Source: Desertibaculum subflavum (GTDB lineage Bacteria > Pseudomonadota > Alphaproteobacteria > Ferrovibrionales > Ferrovibrionaceae). Taken from it: 64,000 nt of DNA. The stretch is taken from contig QOZS01000009.1 in the NCBI GenBank assembly GCA_003576705.1, forward strand, positions 61,512-125,511. The letters are read 5' to 3'. The notes under the pieces were generated by a model. That model was not told the origin of the DNA, made no database searches, and saw only the letters and a program-made list of their open reading frames with translations. Shown here piece after piece: positions 8,926 through 17,834 of the stretch (its first letter is position 1; the number at the start of each line of letters is the position of its first letter). The translations under genes were made by a program, and so were the position numbers.

Positions 8926-9417
8926 TCAGGCGCCCGGCGCGGCGACGGAATCGCGCCATCGCGCCAGCACGGCATGCGCCTCGGACTTCGCGCCCGTACC
9001 GGCCTCGCTTCGCCGCGGCTGGCGCTCGCAGAGCTCGACCACATAGCCGTTCGGGTCCCGGAAATAGGTCGAGCGGACGAAACCGTGGTCGGTCGGCCCC
9101 CGCACTTCGAGCCCGCGGGCGAGCGCCGCCGAACGCGCCCTGGCAATGGCGTCGGGCGTGGCCTCGAGCGCAAGGTGCAGGTCGAAATCGCGCTGGTCCT
9201 TGAACGCAAACGGCTGCGCCGGCTCCTCGAAGAACGCCACGGCGGAACCGTCGCCCATGGCGTAGAAGGTGTGCAGCGCATGCGTGGTCCGGCCGGTCAC
9301 CGTCCGTTCGATCGGCAGTGCCTTGACCAGCTCGAGCCCCAGCACTTCCTCGTAGAAGGCACGGGTTTCCTCGCTGTCGCGACAGCGGAAGGCGATGTGG
9401 TGCAGTCCCTTGATCAT
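8926..9417 (-). CDS. VOC (glyoxalase/bleomycin resistance/dioxygenase) family protein
   Basis: This 163-residue protein has one complete vicinal-oxygen-chelate module. HHIAFRCRD at the start and DLHLALEA near residue 80 supply histidine ligands, and YVVELCE near residue 133 supplies the glutamate. RDPNGYVVEL is the classic closing motif. Such proteins bind a divalent metal and act as lyases, dioxygenases or thiol transferases. It is the last gene of a GST-hemerythrin-VOC set (7 bp after the hemerythrin stop). A glyoxalase-like glutathione step is possible but unproven. Confidence 0.82.
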   Translation of the reverse strand: MIKGLHHIAFRCRDSEETRAFYEEVLGLELVKALPIERTVTGRTTHALHTFYAMGDGSAVAFFEEPAQPFAFKDQRDFDLHLALEATPDAIARARSAALARGLEVRGPTDHGFVRSTYFRDPNGYVVELCERQPRRSEAGTGAKSEAHAVLARWRDSVAAPGA

Positions 9418-9424
9418 GGCGGCC

Positions 9425-10099
9425 TCAGGCGGCGACGGCGAATTCCCGGCAGAGCTGCGACCAGTCCTTGGGCGCCAGCGAGGGCCGCGCGGCCTGGTCG
9501 AGGATAGCCGAGAACGCCTCCGGCGGCGCGCCGGCCTTGAGGTCGCGCAGGAAGGCGATGCGGTCCTGCGGCGGCGCCGCCGGCAGCATCAGGCGGAGAT
9601 ACCGCATGAGCTTTTCCGGCGGTATCGTTGCGATGATGCGCGCCTCGGCTGCGGCAAGCTCCGCATCGGTGAAATGGGCATGGAAGACCGGGAGCGCAAC
9701 CTCCTCCTCGCGCGCCATATGCAGCATGTCGTCGGCGACATAGGTGGTGAAGCGCAGATAGAGCGTGCGCAGGGCGGCCGCGCGCTGGGCCGGCGGCGCG
9801 CTCTCCAGGCCCGCGATGAGCCGCTCGAGCGCAGCGAAGGTCTCTTGATGATCCGCGTGATCGGTATCGAGCGCCGCCGCCACGTCCGGCGCATGGCGCC
9901 GCAGCAGGCCGTTGATCTCGCGGTCCTCATGCACGAGATGCGAGGAAGCGAGGGCGAGAAAATCCCGCAGGTCGGCAATGAGTGCGGCGGCGGCATCGCC
10001 GTCGGCGGTATCGAGCGAGCCGATCCGCGCGAGCAGGCGCGCCGCGCCGAGGCGCAAGCCCTTGTGGATCAGATTGTAGAAATCGTAGCGCTGAGACAT
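9425..10099 (-). CDS. Hemerythrin domain-containing protein
   Basis: This 224-residue helical protein has a hemerythrin-like HHE arrangement: His near residue 12 (IHKGLR), SSHLVHEDREI near 52-62, DHADHQETF near 79-87, and LHMAREEEVALP near 121-132. These His/Glu residues would hold a di-iron centre used for O2, NO or redox sensing and iron storage. The AGAGAG-free ATG at 10099 is preceded by AAAGGAGAAGCC, a good ribosome site. The gene lies between the GST and the VOC gene, suggesting a small oxidative-stress operon. Confidence 0.85.
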   Translation of the reverse strand: MSQRYDFYNLIHKGLRLGAARLLARIGSLDTADGDAAAALIADLRDFLALASSHLVHEDREINGLLRRHAPDVAAALDTDHADHQETFAALERLIAGLESAPPAQRAAALRTLYLRFTTYVADDMLHMAREEEVALPVFHAHFTDAELAAAEARIIATIPPEKLMRYLRLMLPAAPPQDRIAFLRDLKAGAPPEAFSAILDQAARPSLAPKDWSQLCREFAVAA

Positions 10100-10165
10100 G
10101 GCTTCTCCTTTGCCGGGCGCGTTGCCCGGCCGGTCCGACCGTCGATGCGATGAAGCTGCGTTCCG

Positions 10166-10837
10166 CTAGGCCGCGTTCTGCCGCTGCGCCTGGATGGCGT
10201 TGCGCCAGCCGTTGAAGGCCGCGTGCACCGGCGCCCATGCCGGGCGCGATTTCATCGCGGCGATCCAGCGACAGACATGCGGATGCGGCGTGAGATCGAA
10301 ATCGATCAGCTCGCCCAAGGTCACGAAGCAGGCGCCGAGATAGTCGGCCAGCGTGATCTGCCGACCGCAGACGAAGGCGCCGGTTTCGGCGAGCGCCGCG
10401 TCCAGCACGGCGAGCCGCGCGCGGGCCCGCGCCAGATGCCAGGCACGCCGCTCGCTCTCGCCGGGCTCAGCCAGCGCATAGCCCGGCAGCACGCGCGCAT
10501 AGACCTGGCCGTAATTGTAGTCCTGCAGGAACAGCGTGACGAACCAGTCCATCCACTGGTTGATGCGCGCGCGGGCCTGGGCCTGATAGGGATAGGCCGG
10601 CGAGCTGATCAGGTCGGCCACGTATTTGAGGATGGCGGAGCATTCGGTCAGGCGAAACCCGTCATGCTCGAGCACCGGCACGGTGCGGTTGGGATTGATG
10701 CGCGCGAAGGCCTCGGCGAGGTTCTCGCCCGCCATCAGATCGACCGGCACGATTTCCAGGTCGAGCCGCGCTTCGGCGGCGAACAGCAGCACCGGCCGGC
10801 AGGTCGTCGCGGCCGGATCGGCGTAGAGTTTCAGCAT
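10166..10837 (-). CDS. Glutathione S-transferase family protein
   Basis: This 223-residue protein has an N-terminal thioredoxin-fold GST domain (MLKLYADPAATTCRPVLLF; NPNRTVPVLEHDGFRLTECS carries the cis-Pro and glutathione gamma-Glu site). An all-helical C-terminal domain ends ACFVTLGELIDFDL...HPHVCRWIAAM. It is a cytosolic enzyme that conjugates glutathione to electrophiles or reduces peroxides. It is the first gene of the GST-hemerythrin-VOC operon and divergent from a LysR regulator. The frame runs far upstream (to 12583) only as a shadow of other genes, so the start is set at ATG 10837. Confidence 0.88.
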   Translation of the reverse strand: MLKLYADPAATTCRPVLLFAAEARLDLEIVPVDLMAGENLAEAFARINPNRTVPVLEHDGFRLTECSAILKYVADLISSPAYPYQAQARARINQWMDWFVTLFLQDYNYGQVYARVLPGYALAEPGESERRAWHLARARARLAVLDAALAETGAFVCGRQITLADYLGACFVTLGELIDFDLTPHPHVCRWIAAMKSRPAWAPVHAAFNGWRNAIQAQRQNAA

Positions 10838-10919
10838 CGTGGTGTCCCCCTCGGATGCGGCAAGTGATGCCATGGCCTGCTGGATAGCCCCTCCCCATGC
10901 CGGCCGACAGCCGAAGTCT

Positions 10920-10950
10920 TGCAGTTTTGTTCTGCATTCCTGCAGAATGC
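10920..10950. promoter_or_regulatory. Candidate LysR operator, overlapping inverted repeats
   Basis: GCATTC-CTGCA-GAATGC at 10934-10950 is a perfect dyad of the T-N11-A type used by LysR regulators. A second inverted pair, TGCAG (10920-10924) and CTGCA (10932-10936), overlaps it. The pair lies 5-35 bp before the LysR start and about 100 bp upstream of the divergent GST gene, as expected for an autoregulated divergon. Confidence 0.6.
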
Positions 10951-10954
10951 GCCG

Positions 10955-11875
10955 ATGTTCGAATGGGGCGATTGCCGCATTTTCCTGACCGTGGCGCGGT
11001 CCGGCAGCACGCTGGCCGCGGCGAGAAGCCTGGGCGTCAACCAGACCACGGTCGCCCGCCGCATGGCCGCGCTCGAGGCGGCGACCGGGCTTCGCCTGTT
11101 CGACCGGCGTCAGGACGGCTATCGCCTGAGCGAAGACGGCGCCGCGCTGATGGCGGCGGCGGAGAAGATGGAGCAGGCCGCGCTGGGTCTCGAACAGGCG
11201 GTCGGCCAGCAGCGTCGCCATCTTGGCGGCGTGGTCCGCGTGACCACGACCGAAACCCTGGCCAACGATATCCTGACGCCCTGGATCGCCGAGTTCATGG
11301 AGCTCTATCCGCAGATCCGCGTCGAGACCATTGCCACCGAGCGGCGGCTCGACCTCGCCGCCGGCGAAGCCGACATCGCGATCCGGTCGCAGAAGAAGCC
11401 GGACGATTCCGGCGTGGTGTACCGCCGGCTGGCGCCGGGCGCCTGGGCAGTCTATTGCAGCCCCGCCTATGCCGCGCGGCGCGGCGTGCCCCGATCGGTG
11501 GAGGAACTGGCAGGCCACAGCGTGATCGGGGTGGACGGGCCGCTCGGCAAGCTCGACCCGTTCCAATGGATGACGGCGGTGACGCCGCCCGACAGCTTCC
11601 GCACCAAATGCGTCAGCGTTGTGAACATGGTCGCCGCTATCAAGGCGAGTCTCGGCGTAGGCCCATTGCCGTGCATGCAGTCGAGCAGCGAGGCGCTGGT
11701 CGAATGCTTTCGCATGCCCGATTTCGGCTACAGCTTCTATCTCGTCACCAATGCCGCGCTGAAGAACACGCCGCGCATCCGTGCGTTCAACGATTTCATC
11801 ATCGCGCGCGCGGCGTCGTTCCGCCAATTGCTGGATGGCCGCGCCCCCGAGACCACGCCGCCGGCAGCATCCTGA
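10955..11875 (+). CDS. LysR family transcriptional regulator
   Basis: This 306-residue protein starts MFEWGDCRIFLTVARSG. A winged helix-turn-helix covers residues 1-60 (LAAARSLGVNQTTVARRMAALE is the recognition region), followed by a linker helix. A periplasmic-binding-protein-like effector domain follows (VRVTTTETLANDILTPW; AVYCSPAYAARRG). An upstream TTG would add 12 residues, but ATG 10955 matches the family N-terminus. It is divergent from the GST-hemerythrin-VOC operon with a dyad operator between them, so it probably controls that operon. The inducer is unknown. Confidence 0.9.
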   Translation: MFEWGDCRIFLTVARSGSTLAAARSLGVNQTTVARRMAALEAATGLRLFDRRQDGYRLSEDGAALMAAAEKMEQAALGLEQAVGQQRRHLGGVVRVTTTETLANDILTPWIAEFMELYPQIRVETIATERRLDLAAGEADIAIRSQKKPDDSGVVYRRLAPGAWAVYCSPAYAARRGVPRSVEELAGHSVIGVDGPLGKLDPFQWMTAVTPPDSFRTKCVSVVNMVAAIKASLGVGPLPCMQSSSEALVECFRMPDFGYSFYLVTNAALKNTPRIRAFNDFIIARAASFRQLLDGRAPETTPPAAS

Positions 11876-11901
11876 GCGGCGTTCCGGCCGCGTCCGCCCA
11901 T

Positions 11902-12690
11902 CTACTCCCAGTACACCGTCTGACCATAATGCTTGTAGAGGCGGCCTTCGTAGTCGCGCCGCGGAGGCTCCTGCGGATTGAATTCCGGGCTCTGCTCGAC
12001 CTGCTCGCGGGTCAGGGCGACGGTCAGCTGGCGGTCGGGCCAGGAGATTTCGCGCACCCATGTGGGCGCGACGATCACCTTGCGGCCCGGCAGCCAGTTC
12101 CGCGTGTCGATGACGAGGTAGCGGATGCGCCAGCCGTCGTCGTCGATCAGCACATCCTCGACATGGCCGATGCCGCCATCCGTCGCCGCGATGTGGTAGC
12201 CGGTCACCTCGCGCCCGCTGCGCAGATGGGGGTCGCGCCGGGCCTCCTCCTGCGCCAGGGCTTCGGCCCGGCCGCGATCCATCGGCGGCGCGCCGCCCGC
12301 GGGCGGCTGGTTCGGCAAAGGGTAGACCGCCGGCGGCACCGGCACCGCCGTCCAGGCGCCGACGCCGGCGGCCCAATAGGGCGGCCAGGCATAATGCGCA
12401 TAGAGACTGGCTTCGTTCTGCCGGCTGACCGGCTTGTCGGTCGAGACATCCGGCGCGTGCTTGATCTTCTCCTGGGTCAGGCTGATCGGCAGCTCGCGCG
12501 CCATCTCGTCCGGCCGGCCGAGCGCCGGCGGCGCCAGGAGCACGCGGCGGCCGAACAGCCAGGCGGTATCGACCACGAGCCACCGGACCTGCCAGTCCTG
12601 GTCGTCGAAATAGACGTCCACGATCGAGCCGAGCCTGCCGTCGGTCGCGTGCAGCTTGAAATTGCGCAAATGGTCAAGTCGCCACAGCAT
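11902..12690 (-). CDS. Protein with two PRC-barrel domains
   Basis: This 262-residue protein has a PRC-barrel at residues 1-80 (LRNFKLHATDGRLGSIVDVYFDDQ; WLVVDT) and a second at about 150-230 (GYHIAATDGGIGHVEDVLIDDD; RYLVIDTRNWLPGRKVIVAP). A Pro/Ala-rich linker joins them. PRC-barrels occur in photosynthetic reaction centre H subunits and RimM; stand-alone tandem forms are common stress-linked proteins in Alphaproteobacteria with no settled function. It is convergent with LysR and downstream of an AraC gene on the same strand (73 bp gap). Confidence 0.82.
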   Translation of the reverse strand: MLWRLDHLRNFKLHATDGRLGSIVDVYFDDQDWQVRWLVVDTAWLFGRRVLLAPPALGRPDEMARELPISLTQEKIKHAPDVSTDKPVSRQNEASLYAHYAWPPYWAAGVGAWTAVPVPPAVYPLPNQPPAGGAPPMDRGRAEALAQEEARRDPHLRSGREVTGYHIAATDGGIGHVEDVLIDDDGWRIRYLVIDTRNWLPGRKVIVAPTWVREISWPDRQLTVALTREQVEQSPEFNPQEPPRRDYEGRLYKHYGQTVYWE

Positions 12691-12763
12691 GATCAGCCTC
12701 TTTGCCGGATTGCGTCCCTGAAAGGGAAAGCTGCGACCCGGGCGAGGCGTTCCTACGGCCGAG

Positions 12764-13756
12764 CTATGCGCCGCCGGCGACCGCCATCCGCTGCCAATAG
12801 CCGGCATCGGCGAGCGCGGTGCTGCGATAGCTGCGCGGCGGCACGCCGAAGCGGTCGCGGAAGCTGCGGCTGAAATGGGTGGAGGAATTGAAGCCCCAGG
12901 CGAAAGCGATCTCGGTGATCGAGCGCGCGAGGCAGGCGGGATCGGAGAGATCCTGCCGGATGCGCTCCAGGCGGCGACGCCAGAGATAGGCACTGAGCGT
13001 CTCGCCCTCGTCGCTGAACAGCTTGTGCAGATAGCGCTTGGAGCGGCCGAGCGCGGCGGCGATCTGCTCCACCGACAGGTTGGGATCGTGCAGGTTGGCC
13101 TCGATCAGGGCGCGCACGCGGCTCAACGCCGCCTCGCGCAAGGAGGCCTCGGTGTCGATGCCGGCCTTGTCCAGCGCGGCGAGCCGCACCAGGTTGGCGA
13201 CGCCGGTCACGACCTCGCTGTCGGTATCGGCGATATCCGGCAGGTGGCGGAACGCGGCGGTCAGATACTCGTAAGCCAACCGGCCGACGCCGTCGCGGCC
13301 GGAAAAGCGGCGCACCACGGTCGCATCGAGATCGATGCCGAGACGCTCCAGATCGTCCCGCGGCAGCAGCAGCGCGATCTGGTCGATCGCATCGGAATTG
13401 GAGACGATGTAGGCGCGGGTCGTGTCGTACAGGCTCCACTCGCCGGGCGAGAGCACCACCTTGCGGCCGGCCTGCTCGAAACAGGCCACGCCCCGCATCT
13501 GCGCCACGATCTTCACATAGCCGCGATCGTCGCGCCGGATCAGCTCCGGCGTGCGCACCACGCGGTGGCGGCTGGCGATGATGCGGCAGAGCTTGGAATG
13601 GCCGAGGCTGCCGAGCTCGAGCCGGCCGGCGAAGCCGCTGTCGCCGAAGGTGTCCGCGGCGAGGTGGCCGATATGGCGGCGGACGAATTCGCCCCACAGC
13701 GCCAGGCGATCGGGCCTGCCGACTTCTTGCGTGGACACTACGGCGATTGCGCCCAC
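12764..13756 (-). CDS. AraC family transcriptional regulator
   Basis: This 330-residue protein starts at a GTG (13756) with a strong GGGGAGG just upstream. The N-terminal ligand/dimerisation domain resembles the AraC-binding-like domain of FeaR-type activators (YVKIVAQMRGVACFEQAGRKVVLSPGEWSLYDT). The C-terminal double helix-turn-helix spans about 215-315 (IAAALGRSKRYLHKLFSDEG and AFAWGFNSSTHFSRSFRDRFG). It is divergent from livKHMGF (215 bp gap), making that uptake/catabolic operon its likely target. Confidence 0.87.
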   Translation of the reverse strand: MGAIAVVSTQEVGRPDRLALWGEFVRRHIGHLAADTFGDSGFAGRLELGSLGHSKLCRIIASRHRVVRTPELIRRDDRGYVKIVAQMRGVACFEQAGRKVVLSPGEWSLYDTTRAYIVSNSDAIDQIALLLPRDDLERLGIDLDATVVRRFSGRDGVGRLAYEYLTAAFRHLPDIADTDSEVVTGVANLVRLAALDKAGIDTEASLREAALSRVRALIEANLHDPNLSVEQIAAALGRSKRYLHKLFSDEGETLSAYLWRRRLERIRQDLSDPACLARSITEIAFAWGFNSSTHFSRSFRDRFGVPPRSYRSTALADAGYWQRMAVAGGA

Positions 13757-13971
13757 GGCCCTCCCCGCCCAGGACGTCCGACGCCGGAGAGTACTCTCGC
13801 GCGATCTGGGCCGTAAATGCCGACCGTCTGCTGCACCGCAGCAGGCGGAGCCGATTGCGCTGTCAGGAAAGCCGCCGTGCGCTCCCAGGCAAGTTGCCGG
13901 CTCGAAACGGGACTATGAGGAGGGCAAGACCCGATCGCGCGCGCGGTCGGAACAACAAGGGAGGCCAGACG

Positions 13972-15192
13972 ATGCAACGCATGAGCGGTCTGATCCGGGC
14001 TGCGTCGGTGGCGGCGTGCCTTGCGCTCGCGGCCGGCACCGCGTCCGCGCAGGAGCCGAAGTCGATCAAGATCGGCTATGCCATTTCGAAGACCGGGCCC
14101 AATGCCGGCGGCGCCAACATCACCCAGATCCCGAACTACCAGATGTGGGTGAAGGAGGTGAACGACAAGGGCGGGCTGATGCTGAAGAGCATTGGCAAGC
14201 GTGTGCCGATCGAGGTGATCGAATACGACGACCGGTCCAATTCGGAAGAGGCGGTGCGCGCGGTCGAGCGCCTGGTCACCCAGGACAAGGTCGACCTGCT
14301 GTTCCCGCCCTGGGGCACCGGGCTGAACCTTGCGGTCGGGCCGGTGTTCAACAAATACGGCTATCCACAGCTCGCCTTCAGCGCGGTGACCGACCGCGCG
14401 CCGGAGCTGGCCAAGCGCTGGCCGAACAGCTTCTGGTTCCTCGGCACCAGCCAGATGTATGTCGGCGCGCTGGCCGACCTGCTGGCCAAGCAGCAGAAGG
14501 TCGGCAAGATCAACGCCAACGTGGCGATGATCAGCATCGCCGACGGCTTCGGCATCGACCTGTCGAAAGCGGCCCGCGAGGCCCTGCCCAAAGCCGGCAT
14601 GAAGCTGGTCTACGACAAAAGCTATCCGATCGGCACCCAGGACCTGTCGCCGCTGATCGCCGAGGCGCAGCGCTCCGGCGCCGATACCTTCGTCGCCTTC
14701 AGCTATCCGCCCGACACGGTGGCGCTGACCGACCAGGCCAAGGTCGCCTCGTTCTCGCCCAAGGTGATGTTCCTCGGCGTCGGCGTCGGCTTCCCGCTCT
14801 ATCCCGGCAAGTTCGGCGCCAATACCGAGGGCGTGATGTCGCTGGGCGGCTTGTCGAAGGACAATGCGGGCACGGCGGAATACCGCAAGAAGCACAATGC
14901 CATGCATGGCCGTGATCCCGACTACTGGGGCAGCCAGGTCGGCTATGCCTCGCTGCAGATGCTGCAGCAGGCGGTGGAGCGGGTCGGCAAGATCGACCGG
15001 CCGGCGATCATCAAGGAGCTGCAGACCGGGACCTTCGACACCGTGCTCGGCAAGATCAAGCTTGAAGGCAACATGCCGAAGGACGCGTTCTGGGTGCTCG
15101 GCCAGTGGCAGAACGGCTTCTATACCGGTGTCGCGCCGCAGCGCCCGGGCGTCGCCGAGCTGATCGTACCGAAGCCGGCCTGGAAACCGTAA
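13972..15192 (+). CDS. livK: Branched-chain amino acid/amide-type ABC transporter substrate-binding protein
   Basis: This 406-residue type I periplasmic binding protein has an N-terminal signal peptide ending near ASAQ (residue 27). It continues IKIGYAISKTGPNAGG and ERLVTQDKVDLLFPPWGTG, the Leu/Ile/Val-binding-protein fold. The start ATG follows AAGGGAGG. Families of this kind also carry amides, urea or aromatic acids, so the ligand need not be an amino acid. It leads an operon with two permeases, two ATPases, an SDR and a dioxygenase-like cupin. A stem-loop at 15218-15242 separates it from the permease and probably allows extra binding-protein synthesis. Confidence 0.9.
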   Translation: MQRMSGLIRAASVAACLALAAGTASAQEPKSIKIGYAISKTGPNAGGANITQIPNYQMWVKEVNDKGGLMLKSIGKRVPIEVIEYDDRSNSEEAVRAVERLVTQDKVDLLFPPWGTGLNLAVGPVFNKYGYPQLAFSAVTDRAPELAKRWPNSFWFLGTSQMYVGALADLLAKQQKVGKINANVAMISIADGFGIDLSKAAREALPKAGMKLVYDKSYPIGTQDLSPLIAEAQRSGADTFVAFSYPPDTVALTDQAKVASFSPKVMFLGVGVGFPLYPGKFGANTEGVMSLGGLSKDNAGTAEYRKKHNAMHGRDPDYWGSQVGYASLQMLQQAVERVGKIDRPAIIKELQTGTFDTVLGKIKLEGNMPKDAFWVLGQWQNGFYTGVAPQRPGVAELIVPKPAWKP

Positions 15193-15217
15193 TCGGGCCT
15201 GAGGGGGAGAGCGGAAA

Positions 15218-15242
15218 GCGGCCGGCGCATGACGCCGGCCGC
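15218..15242 (+). terminator. Intercistronic stem-loop after the binding-protein gene
   Basis: A perfect 10-bp GC stem (GCGGCCGGCG / CGCCGGCCGC) closes a 5-base loop, 26 bases after the binding-protein stop and 60 bases before the permease. It has no U-run, so it is more likely a partial terminator or mRNA-stabilising hairpin that sets binding protein above permease levels. Confidence 0.55.
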
Positions 15243-15301
15243 GCCCTCTTGCGCCATGCTGTACGATCACCCTTGGCGCGACAGGAAATAGGGCGGCGCA
15301 A

Positions 15302-16177
15302 GTGATCCTGCTCGAGGCGACGCTCGCAGGGTTGGTGCTCGGCGGCATGTACGCGCTGGTGGCGCTCGGCCTCAACCTGCAATACGGCGTCGCGCGGATC
15401 ATGAACCTGGCCTATGGCGAGGGCGTGATCGTCGCCGCCTTCGCCGCCTGGTGGCTCTACACGGCGGGCGGCATCAATCCGATCTTCGGCCTGGCGCTGA
15501 TCCTGCCGGCGGCCTTCGCCGTCAACTGGCTGATCTACCGGCTGGCTCTGACGCCGCTGGTGCGCCGCGCGAAGCTGCGCGAGCAGCTCGAAGTCGACAG
15601 CATCCTCGCGACCTTCGGGCTGCTGTTCGTCGTGCAGGGGCTGATGCTGGTCGCCTTCGGCGGCGCCTATTACAGCTACGGCTTTCTCTCCGTGCCGGTG
15701 GTCATCGCCGATGTCACCATCGCGGCGAACCGCCTGCTGGCGCTGGGCTTCGCCCTGGTGCTCGGCCTCGCGCTCTATCTCGCGCTGACGCGGACGCGGA
15801 TCGGGACGGCGGTGCGGGCCGTGGCGGTCGACCCGGTCGCGGCAGGCCTCGTCGCCATCGACGTGCGCCAGGTGGCGGCGGCGAGCTTCGCGCTTGGCGG
15901 CGCGCTGGTCGCCGCCGGCGGCGTGCTGGTCTCCATGTTCCTGACCTTCAACGCCAATATCGGCGTGGTCTTCACCATGAAGGCGCTGATCGTCGTCATC
16001 ATGGGCGGGGTCGGCAATCTGCTCGGCTGCCTGGTCGCCGGGCTGATCCTGGGGCTGACCGAGACCTTCGTCGCCACCTGGGTGGACCCAGGCCTCACGC
16101 TCGCCGCCACCTACGCGATCTTCCTCGCGATCCTGCTGGTCCGGCCGCAGGGCCTGTTCGGCCGGGCGGCGCGGTGA
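15302..16177 (+). CDS. livH: Branched-chain ABC transporter permease, LivH type
   Basis: This 291-residue polytopic protein of the BPD_transp_2 family starts at GTG 15302. It opens LLEATLAGLVLGGMYALVALGLNL, and MNLAYGEGVIVAA and the late GGVGNLLGCLVAGLILGLTE are typical of LivH. It forms half of the inner-membrane channel of the importer. Its stop overlaps the next GTG (GTGA), so it is coupled to the LivM-type gene. Confidence 0.9.
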   Translation: MILLEATLAGLVLGGMYALVALGLNLQYGVARIMNLAYGEGVIVAAFAAWWLYTAGGINPIFGLALILPAAFAVNWLIYRLALTPLVRRAKLREQLEVDSILATFGLLFVVQGLMLVAFGGAYYSYGFLSVPVVIADVTIAANRLLALGFALVLGLALYLALTRTRIGTAVRAVAVDPVAAGLVAIDVRQVAAASFALGGALVAAGGVLVSMFLTFNANIGVVFTMKALIVVIMGGVGNLLGCLVAGLILGLTETFVATWVDPGLTLAATYAIFLAILLVRPQGLFGRAAR

Positions 16178-17103
16178 GGCGCGGCGCGGTCATCGTCGCC
16201 ATTGCCGCGCTCGCGCTCGGGCTGCTCGCCTTCGTGCCCTGGATCGCCGACGGCTATCAGCTCTCGCTCGCAATCGGCATCCTGAACTATGCGGTGCTGG
16301 CGACCGCCTGGACCCTGTTCTCCGGCCCGACGCGCTATGTCTCGCTCGCCACCGTCGCCTTCTTCGGCATCGGCGCCTATACGGTGGCGGTGCTGGGCGA
16401 GGTGCTGGCCTGGCCGGTGGTGCTGTTGATCGCCCTCGGCACCGGCAGCGTGGTGGCCCTGGTGGTCGGCTTCGCGACGCTGCGCCTCTCCGGCGTCTAT
16501 TTCGTCATCTTCACCTTCGGCCTGGCCGAGCTGATCCGCCAGGTCGTCACCTGGTTCGAGGTGAACGTGACCCGGACGCTCGGCCGCTATGTCTTCGTCG
16601 ACATCAGCCAGGAGCAGATCTACTGGCAGCTGCTCGGCCTGACGGCGCTGGTCTTCGGGGCCGGCTACGCGATCCGCCGCTCGCGGCTCGGCCTGGCGCT
16701 GCGGGTGATCGGCGACGACGAGGTGGTGGCGCGCCATCTCGGCATCGGCACCACGGCGGCGAAGGTCGCGCTGTTTACCTTCAGCGCCGGCTTCATGACG
16801 CTCTGCGGCGCCATCATGGCGCCGCGCTGGACCTATATCGACCCGGCCATCGCCTTCAATCCGGTGGTGTCGTTTCAGGTGCTGATCATGGCGCTGCTGG
16901 GCGGCGCGCACCGGCTGTATGGCCCGCTGCTCGGCGTGATCCCGTTGACCCTGCTGTTCGAGTTCCTGCTGGCGCGCTTCCCGAACCATTTCAGCATCCT
17001 GATCGGGCTCGCCTTCATGGCGATCGTCTATGCCATCCCGCGCGGCATCACCGGCCTGGTCGAGCAGGCGAGCGCCCGCCTGCGCCGGGGCGCGGCACCG
17101 TGA
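16174..17103 (+). CDS. livM: Branched-chain ABC transporter permease, LivM type
   Basis: This 309-residue permease starts at GTG 16174 inside the previous gene's stop (GTGA). It has about nine hydrophobic helices. YVSLATVAFFGIGAYTVAVLG near residue 55 and RSRLGLALRVIGDDEVVARHLGI near 175 are LivM signatures; the latter is the coupling loop for the ATPases. It is partner of the 15302-16177 permease and is itself followed by an overlapping GTGA junction to the first ATPase. Confidence 0.9.
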   Translation: MRRGAVIVAIAALALGLLAFVPWIADGYQLSLAIGILNYAVLATAWTLFSGPTRYVSLATVAFFGIGAYTVAVLGEVLAWPVVLLIALGTGSVVALVVGFATLRLSGVYFVIFTFGLAELIRQVVTWFEVNVTRTLGRYVFVDISQEQIYWQLLGLTALVFGAGYAIRRSRLGLALRVIGDDEVVARHLGIGTTAAKVALFTFSAGFMTLCGAIMAPRWTYIDPAIAFNPVVSFQVLIMALLGGAHRLYGPLLGVIPLTLLFEFLLARFPNHFSILIGLAFMAIVYAIPRGITGLVEQASARLRRGAAP

Positions 17104-17834
17104 GCGGCGCCGCACTGTTGCAAGTCGACGGCCTGACCCGCCGGTTCGGCGGGCTGGTGGCGGTCGACGGCGTCTCCTTCGCGGTCGGCGAGGGCGAGAT
17201 CCTCGGCCTGCTCGGGCCGAACGGATCGGGCAAGACCACCGTGCTGAACCTGATCTCCGGCGCGCTGCGCCATGATGCCGGGCAGGTCGCGCTGGCCGGC
17301 GAGGCGATCCACGGCCTGCCGCCGCACCGAGTGGCGCGCCGCGGCATCGCGCGGACCTTTCAGCTGGTGCGTCCGCTCGGCTCGCTCACCTGCCGCGAGA
17401 ATGTGGCCGCGGCGCTAGCCTTCGGCCGGCGCCGTGTCTTCGGCACCGGCGCGGCGGCCGAGATCGAGGCGTTGCTGGACCGCGTCGGCCTCGGCGGCCG
17501 CGGCGATGCCCTGCCGGAGGCGCTGACCTATATCGACCAGAAGCGGCTCGAGCTCGCCCGCGCGCTGGCGCTGGGCCCGCGCCTGCTGCTGCTCGACGAA
17601 TGGCTCGCCGGACTCAATCCGACCGAGCTCCGGCAGGGGATCGAGCTGGTTGCCGCCCTGCGCGCGCAAGGCATGGCGATCCTGATGGTCGAGCATGTGA
17701 TGGATGCGATCCGCTCGCTCTGCGACCGCTGCGTGGTGATGAATGCCGGCCGCGTCATCGCCCAGGGCACGGTCGAGGCGGCATTGGCCGATCCGGAAGT
17801 CGTGCGCGCCTATCTCGGCGACGACGATGCTTGA
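17100..17834 (+). CDS. livG: ABC transporter ATP-binding protein, LivG type
   Basis: This 244-residue ATPase has Walker A GPNGSGKTTVLN near residue 40, a Q-loop in GIARTFQLVRPLGSLT, and Walker B LLLLDEWLAGLNPTE. The H-loop is in ILMVEHVMDAI. The signature motif is degenerate: where LSxGxxR is usual it reads EALTYIDQKRLELARAL, with LTYIDQ in place of LSGGQ, a substitution known in the LivG subgroup. The start GTG overlaps the permease stop, and the 3' end overlaps the next ATPase by 8 bases. Confidence 0.88.
   Translation: MSGAALLQVDGLTRRFGGLVAVDGVSFAVGEGEILGLLGPNGSGKTTVLNLISGALRHDAGQVALAGEAIHGLPPHRVARRGIARTFQLVRPLGSLTCRENVAAALAFGRRRVFGTGAAAEIEALLDRVGLGGRGDALPEALTYIDQKRLELARALALGPRLLLLDEWLAGLNPTELRQGIELVAALRAQGMAILMVEHVMDAIRSLCDRCVVMNAGRVIAQGTVEAALADPEVVRAYLGDDDA

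Noticed and set aside
10838..12583. Long minus-strand extension upstream of the GST gene
   Set aside because: It runs antisense to the LysR gene and out of frame with the PRC-barrel gene; only the last 223 residues look like a protein family.
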